Assembly: GCA_001414485.1 (NCBI GenBank)
Contig: LLEY01000089.1
Span: 186,001 to 250,000, forward strand
Length of the DNA: 64,000 nucleotides
Direction of reading: 5' to 3'
Origin: Calycina herbarum
Lineage: Eukaryota; Ascomycota; Leotiomycetes; Helotiales; Pezizellaceae
The translations under genes were made by a program, and so were the position numbers. How positions within the stretch are numbered: the first letter of the stretch is position 1; every line of letters starts with the position of its first letter. Positions 54,145-64,000 of this stretch are shown here, in pieces. Under the pieces are notes generated by a model. That model did no database searches and was not told the origin of the DNA. It saw nothing but the letters and a program-made list of their open reading frames with translations.

Positions 54145-57100
54145 ACGAAGTAGGTGTAAGATACGCAGAGCAATGCCCAGCTTTCTTAGAAGCAAATGAA
54201 TACTTTGGTAATGGATTTTCATTAGAGGGGGAAAAAAAAGAAGAAGAAGAAAACTTAGCTCTTGACACGATAACCCAGCCGACGAGGAGAAAAACACATG
54301 AAAGAGAACGGGGCTAACCGACGACGAAGAACTTGGGCAAGGGAACGCGGCGGATGATAATCAAAAGGAGCATCGATGAAATGATAGATACGTAGGGGAA
54401 CATAATGACAACACAATCCTTCTCCAATCCACTTGGACAAAAAAGACTCGAGGGTTTCGCTCCCGGATATCTCGGAGAGGATGTGGCAGTCGGAATCGGC
54501 AAGACAACTTTGGGGGAAGCGGGGAAGAGGGAGAAGGAACCGTCACTTGAACATTCCTTCCCCCTCTCCTAAAACAGCAAAAGAAAGCAGAAAGCCCAAA
54601 GAAAACCCCTTCTCAACAACCAACAACCAAAAACCAAAAACCAAAACCAAAACCACATCTCGCCATCCACACCCATCGGGCCCCCCGAATTCCCATCCCA
54701 AACCCCAACTCAAATCCCAGTCCCTACATACAGTAACAGTAACCAAATCGCAATCCCTACAAACCTCTCATCCCTCCCTCGTTTCAACCTCCCAAACCCA
54801 TCCAAAAGCAAGAAGATCACTCATCCTCGTACTTCTACCCAAATCCAAACCCTGACCCTTCGCCGCTCACAACCACGCATGTCGTCCAAATAAACCACTC
54901 AGCCCCAAGCACCTCCCCACGCGCTCAAGAACCCGCCGCATACAAGCCATGCAGGTAAGCTTTCGTGGCGTTTCTTGGACATCTCTTGCCTCCCTCCCGC
55001 GTGTCTGGGCTTTCCGAGACAAGGGGGCTTGGGGCTTGGGGCTTGCGGCACATATGGATGGTTACTTCTACGTTGTATGTATGTGAGATGGGGAACCGGG
55101 CCACGGAAGCATGAGAGGAACCAGGGAACCAGGGACACCAAAGGAGAATTAGATTAGTTGCAGATCTTTGCATATTCTCTCTCGGAGATATCCTTAGCTA
55201 GGGTTGGTAAGGGTTGTTTATGCAGAAGTGATGGAGGTGGCTTCTCTCATGCATCTGGAAGACAAGTGGTGGATGGTGGATATGGGGGGAGAAGACCATG
55301 TGGGAAGATATGAGTACCGGCTTGGCTCATTTACTTACTTCTTGAAAAAGCCATGATGTATTCGAGAGGTGAGAGGGCGAGATGGTGAGAAGGACGGGAA
55401 GTAAGATAGTGAGTTCCCTAAGTTGTGATGAAGTGTTGTTGCTCGGGAGCCTATCAGAAGCGAGGATTTGACACGTGCGTGAGTGATGAACTTCAACCAC
55501 TTCAACCATCTGCGCCGTTCATTTGGAAATCCGTAGACGCGGGTTTGGATATGTTTGATGATGTCAGTTTGTTGATTTATGTATGATGGTGGGAGATGAG
55601 ATAACGGGAGGAGAAGTAGGTTTTTTGATGGGTAGATTTAGGGCTTGGGGGAGGACTAGAAAATGAACTAGAAACGAGGAATTTGACAACACTGGCTGTA
55701 CACTGTGCACGAAGATCCCTAGTACACTGGTTTCTGTAGGGGGAAATATTGAAAGATACGGTAGTTATGAAAGTGGGTAAAAACCGTGTCCAATTGACAA
55801 CGTTCAAGAGAAATAAAACCAAAAACCCACAAATTAATTTCTCAACGCAAAAAGCAACAACACAAGATAATTCATTTTCATGATTCCTCACTCCATCTCC
55901 GAAGACATCTTCAACATTCTACATCTCGAATGGGATTCTACATCTGGCCTCATCCACGACACAAGACGCGCCTCGCCCACATCCGCCTCGTTACCGCACA
56001 AGGATGGTGCAGCGAGCAAGGATCATCAAGGGGTCCAGCAAAATGCGGGGTTCTTCACTTACAGGGGACTGAAAACCAGCGATCGAGAAACGTGTTGGAT
56101 TGAGCGCTTCTCATTGGTTGACCACGACGACAGGAAATATTTTTCGAGATGCAACCAGGAAAATCGGATTTTTGTGTGGACACAAGGGATCTGAAATGGA
56201 ATCTCGGGGAGATCACGGAGGCGACGAGACGAGACCCTTTGTAGATGAGGTGTCGAGATGCTTCGCTTGCTTGCTTTTTGAGAATTTGTTGCGTAGTGTG
56301 AGGTTTGAGGGGGTGAAGATTTCGGGTTTGAGAAACTCCATCAGTGCAGGTGGTGAAGTCTGAGAGGGAAAGAACCACCAATCTAACCTCACTTCCCCAA
56401 CTCAAAACCTATAGGTAGTCTCAAGAACAGCAGCACCTTCCTCTCGTCCTCCTCGTACGACTCCCTTCTACTTCTGCGGTACAGCCGAGTTCTGCTGCTG
56501 CACATGATTTTGTCCCACACTGGTAGGACTCCGCAGCTCCATTTAGAAGTGGAGGGGACGCGGGGGACGCATGTTTGGAATTGCGATTGTCATGCTGATT
56601 GATACGAATATCTACTTTACGAATAGCGTTAGTGGACAGATGAGGTGCGATTGATAATGGTGGTTTGTTAGAGGATGGATCCCGTCCGAATTGGGTGTGA
56701 AGCTCACGCGGTCGAATTCTGGAGGTCTTCGGCATATACGGAGTTTTTGAGCAGAAGGTGAACTGTAAGAGAGAATCAGGTTACTCTCAAAGTTCCGAGG
56801 AAGAGAGACGGAAGATTAATCGCGTCAATGACGGTGTTTCTACGGGCTATCTTGGAAGCCTCGATCGATGGCGTTCAAGGCGCTTTGGGCGGTGCTTGGT
56901 TCAGGTTCAGGTTCGGGTCCAGTTCGCACAGGCTTGGCAACCCTGTTTCTCTAGTTTTTCATCACTAACAATTCGCCTCACTCAACCAAATCCACTCCAC
57001 TCCACAACCTACTTCTACAAACTGCTGCATAGGGAAATATTTAGCTATTAGCACCGGCATTCTACAGGCAGGCGAGCTAGGCCGTCTCGACCGCCCGTCT

Positions 57101-57453
57101 ATAGCCCTTCATACGTGTGATCATCCACTCGTACCAAACTAACCATGGCAAGTCCACTCCACCAGGCTCTCATCGTCAGAAATCCCACCGAAGCCGTAGT
57201 AGCCCTGCCCTTCCCGAATCCACTAACTAGTATAACCTACCATGAGATGTCCAATGCTCCCATGAATGCTACGCTACATCCGAGGTCACCTCCTCCATCC
57301 CTGATCGTCGCTCCCCGCTAGACCTGCAGTGAAATCTCTCATCTATAAAGCACACATTTCCCTCTCCCCTCAGCTTTGTCCGTGGTGAGAATTTCATTCT
57401 TCATATTGTCCCCGCCAACAATTCTCAAGACAATCTGGTCTTCCACCGGCACA
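54145..57453. other. Gene-poor region and promoter of the MFS gene
   Basis: No gene supported. A CCAAAA/ACCAAA simple repeat lies at 54620-54660. A 104-codon frame at 55880-56194 (MIPHSISEDIFNILHLEW...) is mildly protein-like but not recognisable. Sequence from 57100 on is probably promoter and leader. Confidence 0.4.
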
Positions 57454-59577
57454 ATGACCCAAGACGTCATCCACCACCATCACCACCATAACCCCACAAA
57501 TCAGGGTATGGTGAGTGTCCCCCACGGTCCAGAGACAGGCGATGACCATGAATCCTTCCGCGGCGCCCCAGCAAAGGAGGATGAGGAGAGGATTTTGAAG
57601 CAATTGATTTATCCCGATGATACCCATACGCCAGAGGGCACTTACTGGGCCGACCTACCTTTTGGAAAACAGATGAAGTTTAATGCTTCTGTGGATAATG
57701 CCGAGGTGAAGAGCGAGTTGAAGGCTATTGGAGCTATGATGAAGAAGGATCCTTTGAGTCCGATTGCTTGGTATTTTAGGAATGCGGTTTTACCTGGGGC
57801 TGGACTTGGGTTGGAGGGGTATGTCGAGTCATTATTTCTCAGCTCATGACTTAGGGCTAACATTTGGGACAGTTATGTTCTTTTTTCCATTGGGAATCTG
57901 ACTCCGCTTTTTGCGGCTGTTTGGCCTACTTGCTGGAAGACTTACAAGGACTGTGATAAAACCTGGGTCGACGGAGTTCAATACCTCGAAGTCATCGGAA
58001 TCATCGTCGGTCAAATTCTCGTCGGTTATCTTGGTGATCGGTAAGTTCTCAAAATCAAAAATGCCTCCTACAAAGCTAATTGTTCCAGCGTCGGTCGTCG
58101 ATTCGGTTTAATCCAAGATGCCTCCATCATGTTCGGCGGTCTCGTCATGCTCGTCGCCTCCTGGGGCATCAATTTAAACGGCTGGGTAATCTGCTACTGC
58201 TGGTCCCTCTTCTTCTACGGCATCGGTGTGGGAGGAGAATACCCCATGACCGCCACAGCAGCAATGGAAAACGCAACCGGTTCGGGGAAAATCTCCACAC
58301 GAGATGACCGTCTCCACCGTGGTCGAAAAGTCACCATGGCATTCTTAATGCAAGGATGGGGACAATTCTTCAACCAAGTTATCCTCATCCTGCTAACCCT
58401 CATCTTCCATCATGGCAGTGGAAACCCGCCCTACTCTAAGCTCTCAGCGCAATGGATTTTCCGCGTTTCTTTCGCTCTTCCTGCTGTTGGGACGCTTTGG
58501 TTGGTTTACTACAGATTCTACAAAATGCCACTCGCCTCAAAACAACTCGATTCCGCCAAGAAGAAGGCAAGTGTTACTGGCTACGATATGCAATCTCTCA
58601 AGTTGACTTGCAACCACTTCGGCGGTCGTCTCATCGCCACAGCAGGCGCCTGGTTCTGCAACGACGTCTTCTTCTACGGAAACAAACTCTTCCAATCGCA
58701 ATTCATCTCAGTCATTTCCCCCGGAAACACCTCCATCATGACAGGTTGGCTCTGGAACCTGGTTAATGTCGGTGTCTCCCTTTGTGGTTATTATCTTGCT
58801 TCTTTCCTGATCGATATTAAATTCGTCGGCCGGAAACGTATGCAACAACTCGGCTTCCTCATGGATTTCATCCTCTTCGTCGTCCCGGCATTCCATTATC
58901 ACTACTACGCCAAAGAAAAAATGCACATCGGAGCTTTTCAAGCGATGTACTTTTTGAGTTCATTCTTCAACCAATTCGGACCAAACTCGACAACCTTCCT
59001 CGTTGCCGCAGAGGTATTCCCCACACCCGTCCGCGCCTCAGCCCACGGTTTCTCCGCTGCGGTGGGAAAACTAGGAGCGCTACTTGCTGCGGTATTGTAC
59101 AACTACATCACTACCGAGCAAAAATTTTACGTCGTCCCTTGGTTCGGTCTCGCTGGTATGCTGTTGACTATGCTTTTCCTGCCCGATACCACAGGACTAG
59201 ATCTCAAAGAACAAGAGCGTCGATTCAACTATATCCGTCAAGGGAGGGAACATGAATATCATGGGATTGCGGTTCACCCTCACCATCTCAGTATGTGGGA
59301 GCGTATCAGAGGGGCTGGGAAATACTACGACCCGGCATTGGATTACCAAAGCAAGGTGTCTGATTTGAGGGCTGAGTGGATGGAGAGACAGGGTGAGAAG
59401 ATGGAACGGGAGGAGAGTCTTGGACATGAGGATAGCGACGACTTCCCTAAGGAAGTTCACGATTTCTTTGCTGCTACACACAAGGGGAGTCCAAGTGGAA
59501 GCTTGAAGAAGCAGGGGGTTTTGAGTCCGGCGAGCGATTCGACGAATGAGAAGGTCACGCCTTCTGATACGGAGTAG
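57454..59577 (+). CDS. MFS transporter, phosphate/GIT1-like subfamily
   Basis: Three exons, 57454-57818, 57873-58040 and 58089-59577, give 673 residues. Introns of 54 and 48 bp restore GLEGY-VLFSIGNLTPLF and YLGDR-VGRRFG. The second is the classic MFS motif between helices 2 and 3. FFYGIGVGGEYPMTATAAME is the helix 4 signature shared by phosphate and glycerophosphodiester carriers. Twelve helices can be followed, with a central loop near residue 380 and PTPVRASAHGFSAAVGKLGA before helix 11. The N-terminus is about 110 residues, cytosolic, and contains six consecutive histidines (MTQDVIHHHHHHN). The C-terminus is a long acidic cytosolic tail. Substrate is likely phosphate or a phosphate-bearing metabolite, but this is inference. 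Confidence 0.82.
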
Positions 59578-60059
59578 AGTGTCGAGGACGGTTTTGCATT
59601 TCTTTTCTTTCTTCTTCTCGTTTTTCTTGGCGGCATTTACTGAACTGGCTGGAATTTTTGGGACGAGTGGCGGGGCTCACTTGTGAATATATGGGTGTGG
59701 GTTATATGGGAGGTGAAGCAATTTGTTTGCAATTTGCTGAGCATACATGCTTGGTTGGAAGTATAGAAAACTTGCAAGAGTGGCAATGGTATTTGCCATT
59801 GAGAGAGAGATACCCTGGGATAGATAAGAAGCAAAGGCTACCTAAGTAGAAAAGTACAAACTAAACAAAGATGTATTATTCCCATTATTAAGAGTGACAA
59901 CTTCCAAAGAGTAAACAATTCCAAGATCCACTCTCCTCTCCCCCTTTCCAACACATCACTCATCATCAATCTTAGTAAGTTAGCAGGGGTATAAATTAAC
60001 CTTACCTAAAAGAGAGGGGGTTGACATCAAACTTTCTAACAGGATATCAATGACATATT

Positions 60060-61340
60060 GTTATTATCTCTTTCTCTTCCTCTATACCCGAAAATTTCAA
60101 GATTTCAAAACATCGCTAGATTTACTTACTTCTTTCTAATCTTCACTCTCTCTTATCTCTCTTATCTATAAAAGGTTAGTTATACTAGTTTCCTTAGAGA
60201 GAGAGGGATAGAAAGGATATATATTTCCCTCTTTCTCTTTCTCTTTCTCTTTCTCTTCCTCTTTCTCTTTCTCTTCCTCTTCCTCTTCCTCTTCCTCTTC
60301 CTCTATACTCTACACTCTATACCCGAAACTTTCAAAATTTCAAAACATCGCTAGACTGACTTACTTATTTCTTTTAAATCTTCACTCTCTCTTATCTCTC
60401 TTATCTCTCTTATCTCTAAAAGGTTAGTTATACTAGTTTCCTTAGAGAGGAGAGAGGAGAGAGGGAGAGAGTGGATAGATAGAGAGAGAGGGAGGGGGAG
60501 GGGGAAAGAAGGAGAGAGGGAGAGGGGGGATAGATATAGAGTAAAGGGTAAAGAGTAAAGAGTAAAGAGTAAAGAGTAAAGAGTAAAGAGTAAAGAGTAA
60601 AGAGTAAAGAGTAAAGAGTGTTAGTATATATATTAGAAGTAATAGAAGTAATAGAAGTAATAGAAGGATGTATAGTATAGTAGCTAAAGAAGAATTTATC
60701 GATTTCTTAGTTAAATATCTTTTTTTATCTTAACTACTTGTTTATTATAGTAATAATATAAAGTGGATTAGGGAATTAGTAGGTTAGAAGAAGGAAGAAG
60801 ATTAGAAGAAGGAGAATGTGACAGACGTGCTTCAGATAAGACTCAGAACAAACAACACTCTATTCTTAGGACAAAAGACGAGGAGAGCAGAAGAGCTCGA
60901 GAGAACCGGGAACTAAATACAAGTCCTGCAACGCTAGTGCGTATGCTAGTACTAGCGTGCATCTAAGCGAACATGTGACATCCAGCAGCCCTCGTGACTA
61001 TAACCGTCACAGAGAGAGAAGAAGAAAGTAGAAGAGAGAAGGAAGGAAGTAGAAGAAAGGAGAAGGAAGGAGAAGAAAGGAGAAGGAAGGAGAAGAAAGG
61101 AGAAGGAAGGAGAAGGAAGGAGAAGAAAGAAGTGTAGTAGCTAAAGAAGAGTTTTATCGATTTCTTAATTATATTTTTATTTTTATTATAACTACTTGTT
61201 TATAATAGTAATAATATAGTTAGGAGATTAGAAGGTTAGAAGGTCAGAAGGAGAAGAGAGAAGGAAGACAGAGAAGAGAGAGGAAGAGAGAAGAAGAAGA
61301 AGAAAGTAGAAGAAAGTAGTAATACTTAGTTTAAAAATAT
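60060..61340. repeat. Polypyrimidine then polypurine low-complexity tract with internal duplications
   Basis: On the plus strand 60230-60306 is (TTTCTC)n/(TTCCTC)n. From 60440 the strand bias flips to purines: GA-rich to 60540, (GTAAAGA) about 11 times at 60541-60619, AATAGAAGT repeats at 60632-60664, and GGAGAAGAAA-type repeats at 61020-61135. A ~110-bp block starting near ATACCCGAAA (60084 and 60311) occurs twice. A block starting GTAGCTAAAGAAGA (60679 and 61137) also occurs twice. Confidence 0.75.
60817..61011. mobile_element. Candidate solo LTR
   Basis: A 195-bp segment of normal composition sits inside the polypurine tract. It starts TGTGAC and ends GTCACA, the short inverted TG..CA ends of retrotransposon LTRs. 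It is flanked by GAGAA and GAGAG, which could be a 5-bp target duplication with one change, although the purine-rich surroundings make this weak. Confidence 0.42.
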
Positions 61341-62258
61341 TTATAATCATGTAAAATAGTTTAAGGAATTAGTAGGTCAAAAGTAGAAGAAAGTAGTTTA
61401 ATATTATAGTTTAAAACTACTTCTAATAATATAAAATAATCTTAGTTATTACTAGTTTATCTAGTATAAAGTAGAAAATAAGAAGCTTATAATCTAATTT
61501 AGAGCGCGTAGATAAGAATTATTATTCGTAGTAGTTGAAACTTGAAGAATCTAAAACCATCCGAAATCAGCGAGCGCAAAGAGAGTTCCGCATTCACTTA
61601 ACCATAGACGCACGACTATAAGACCTACTATCGACCGCTTTGTTTTAGGAATAAGACTATCATTTTGAAAGGATTTGGTCAGGTCAGACGACCGAAAATC
61701 GACTTGGATTTCACTTTAAAGCGCTAGTTTAACATAGGACCCGGCCAACTCGACCAGGCTGATGAAGATGAAACTGCGAAGAAGAACATTACGAAAACTG
61801 ATGCTGATTTTTTCACTCAGGTATTCGGAAGGTTAAAATATTTTGAATCTTAACCTTAAATGAAGATTGGACCCAGTTCAGGTTGCTTGGGTGTGAGTAC
61901 TCTGTTAGCAGCACCGGGTGTCGCCATTCGTGGCGGTCAGTGGAAACAATGTACTAGATTTTCTCGGAAACTATTTCGGACAATATAAGGTATTGCGTGG
62001 GCTGGTCTCGAATATTCAGCATCTGAACACCATTCTCCTAGATACCCACCACGACTACCTACACCCCCTGGTGGCAGTGATCACGCTCTCAACAAGATAT
62101 CAGAGAAAAACCCAGGGGTAGCTATTTGGGGCTGTCCGAATATAGAGACAATTGCTGCTAAAAGTTGTAAATCATTAAATTTTCAAGGTAACTACAAAAG
62201 GCACTTCCTCTCACTTGTTCAACCTCGAGCTGCCTGTCAGCAAACTCAGTTGTTTGAA

Positions 62259-63321
62259 TCAAACACGGGCAGATACTGTAACTCCCTGTGAATTGTTGAT
62301 GTCAGTGAAAGGCCCGAGAAGAATAAACCCGCGTAATGAAAAAGATATATTATTTACATACCAAATCGATGACAATGCCCGTGCCACTAATGTAACTTGC
62401 AGAGGGGCTGCAAAGAAATACAGCTACATTCGCAACTTCTTCCGGCGTTGCAGCTTTGCCCGTCGGTGATGCTGCGGCTACCATTTTCTCCAATCCTGGA
62501 GACCTCTTTTTGCTACGCTCAAACATTGGTGTATCAACATAAGCTGGACAGAGAGCAGTCACTCGAATTTGATGCTTTGCATTGTCCAAAGCTAGTCAGA
62601 GTCAGCGAAATACCGAGGAAGTTGAGCTATCGAATAACTTACATGCAACTTTCGTGATACCAAGTAATGCATGCTTGGATGCTACATAAGCCATCATATG
62701 AGGTGAACCGATGTTGACTATACACCCACGACCCAGAGTTCGCTCCCGGCCATGGCGACCCTTGTAAGAACGAGGCAGTTGTGAAATCATAACTTTGCTG
62801 ACAGCTCGGACGCACAGCATTACTCCTCTGGTATTGACTTTGAGCAAGGCATCAAAGTTCTCGATATCTAGGTCCGAAGTTGGGAGAAGAGATGAAGCTC
62901 CGAGCTGAGAAAACAAATTATCAGCGGTGATATGAACAACTTCAACGAAACTTACTCCTGCTGCATTAATGCTGTAGTCGATACGGCCAAATTCTGTGAC
63001 TGTGAGATCTACCATCTCTTGAACACTTTCAGGCTCACCGGCGTCGACCTTCGCAGCAATTGCCCGGTAGTTTGGGTTTGTGGCGTGGGTTTTGCTCTTC
63101 TCAGCGTTTGCAAGAGCACCGTCATAGTTGATATCCGCGAAAACGACCCCTAAAGCTCCTGCTTCAGCGAACGCATAGCCAGTTTCTTCGCCTATTCCAG
63201 CACCGGCCTATTAGTTGTTAGCCTACATTTCGTATCGAAATATTCTCTGATTTGCTAGGTATAACTGGTGATGTCTTACCCCTGTGATAACAGCAATCCC
63301 GTCCACCGTGGAGAATGGCAT
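62259..63321 (-). CDS. Short-chain dehydrogenase/reductase (SDR)
   Basis: Five exons, 63321-63280, 63207-62956, 62904-62643, 62591-62362 and 62285-62259, give 270 residues. Spliced, the cofactor motif TGAGAGIG spans intron 1 (residues 13-20), INAAG ends exon 2 (94-98), NTRGVML follows, and YVASK gives Tyr171 and Lys175. CPAYVDTPM and GTGIVIDLGVTVSARV close the protein. The 27-bp last exon replaces an early stop (VCK) if the intron is kept. The acid residue after the second strand (FADIN) suggests NAD(H) rather than NADP(H). The stretch between the catalytic Ser (NIGS, Ser165) and Tyr171 is only five residues where about twelve are usual, so activity may be impaired. Substrate unknown; neighbours give no pathway. 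Confidence 0.87.
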
Positions 63322-64000
63322 ATTTGGGGATGTTTGTTGTATCTTTTGAGGTCTTTCTGAGATTTCCGACTGGTGGCAGTTCGAGTTTGTGAAAGGGGGT
63401 AAGATGCAATGGTGGGGGAGGGTGGCGGACAATCCGCCCAAAGCGTTCGCTTACGTACATACCAACAGTTGTATCTACTGCGGAATTTATCCGGATGGCC
63501 CTGGCTCATCTGCAGCCTCATAGCGTATGTGGTGGCTCGCAATCGTGTATGACGTCCCTTGCTACCATGCTACCCAGCTTTCGACTCCAGAAGCGAGTAT
63601 GTGGCGTTAAACGCTATATATCTTCAAGTGTGCTACAGCACACAAGCGTTCCTACTATATCGAATTATTTTGTTGAGCTTCGGTGTTCTAAGTTTCAATT
63701 CAACCTGTCAAGAGTCTGGGAAGTATGCGGTTTTTATACTAACAGTGAGGCAGGTTCCTGTTGAAATTCATCCTCCACAAAGTTTAAATTGTAATAACGC
63801 TAATACCATTCCGTTAGTATAGATTTTTGAAGTGCAAACTGGTAAGCAGACAAGTGGCTACTATGCTTGACAATTATCGCTTTTCCTCATGCCAGTATCT
63901 AGCTGCAATACGATACGCGCTCGGGGAAACTCATACCTACGAGTTTCTCGAAGGAGTGATTCTATACACCATGGCACCTGGTATGATCCTATGCACTCCA
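63322..64000. other. Right end, no gene seen
   Basis: The promoter of the SDR gene lies at the left. The rest holds only short frames without family features. A gene continuing beyond the window cannot be excluded. Confidence 0.4.

Larger units (their letters stand above)
59578..62258. other. Repeat-rich gap
   Basis: No gene seen. It holds the low-complexity tract, a candidate solo LTR and, beyond 61500, ordinary intergenic sequence with short frames only. Confidence 0.5.

Noticed and set aside
54433..54855. 140-codon plus-strand frame rich in Lys/Pro/Ser
   Set aside because: It arises from CCAAAA/AACC simple repeats, with no domain or promoter evidence.

Overview
The window looks like nuclear DNA of a filamentous ascomycete. 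Genes are split by short introns of about 50 to 60 bp with GT..AG ends, they lie on both strands without operons, and products such as the NAD(P)H-type glutamate synthase, VTC4, CHZ1, APC15/MND2, SIL1, a HET-domain relic and a fungal complex I subunit are typical of Pezizomycotina. The style of the proteins suggests Leotiomycetes (Helotiales, near Sclerotiniaceae), but that placement is inference.

Layout. 1-4.3 kb: a nine-exon gene for a Glu/Pro/Lys-rich protein built partly from duplicated phase-1 exons. 4.6-8.5 kb: a degenerate mobile element edged by small palindromes, then a broken HET gene. 8.5-20.5 kb: a dense housekeeping block with a TLC-domain membrane protein, a fungal multi-pass membrane protein, a PAQR/haemolysin III receptor-like protein, an ICMT-like methyltransferase, the H2A.Z chaperone CHZ1, the SNARE BET1 and the APC/C subunit APC15. 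20.5-23.6 kb: an unusually long gap before GLT1 (23.6-30.6 kb). 31.6-34.0 kb: VTC4. 34-40.6 kb: a repeat-rich gap with an intact-looking Tc1/mariner-type MITE (TA target duplication), a pseudogene of a fungal membrane-protein family, and a second element edged by paired palindromes. 40.6-50.1 kb: a SET-domain protein between arrays of hairpin repeats, a complex I subunit divergent from a small chromodomain protein, SIL1, the C-terminal half of a catalytically degenerate pepsin-like protein, and an O-fucosyltransferase-like type II membrane protein. 50.1-57.4 kb: essentially gene-free. 57.5-59.6 kb: an MFS transporter of the phosphate/GIT1-like type. 60-61.5 kb: a long polypyrimidine/polypurine tract with a candidate solo LTR. 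62.3-63.3 kb: a five-exon short-chain dehydrogenase/reductase.

The genes do not form one pathway or a biosynthetic cluster. Apart from the HET relic nothing resembles a defence system. The least explained material is repetitive: (i) two loci where pairs of ~29-bp palindromes 42-50 bp apart bracket a segment; (ii) a dispersed family of ~32-bp hairpin units, present as a nine-unit array on one side of the SET gene and a seven-unit array on the other; (iii) the duplicated exon modules of the first gene. Exon boundaries were set by hand from reading frame, splice consensus and protein-family continuity, and each multi-exon model given here sums to an open frame divisible by three.
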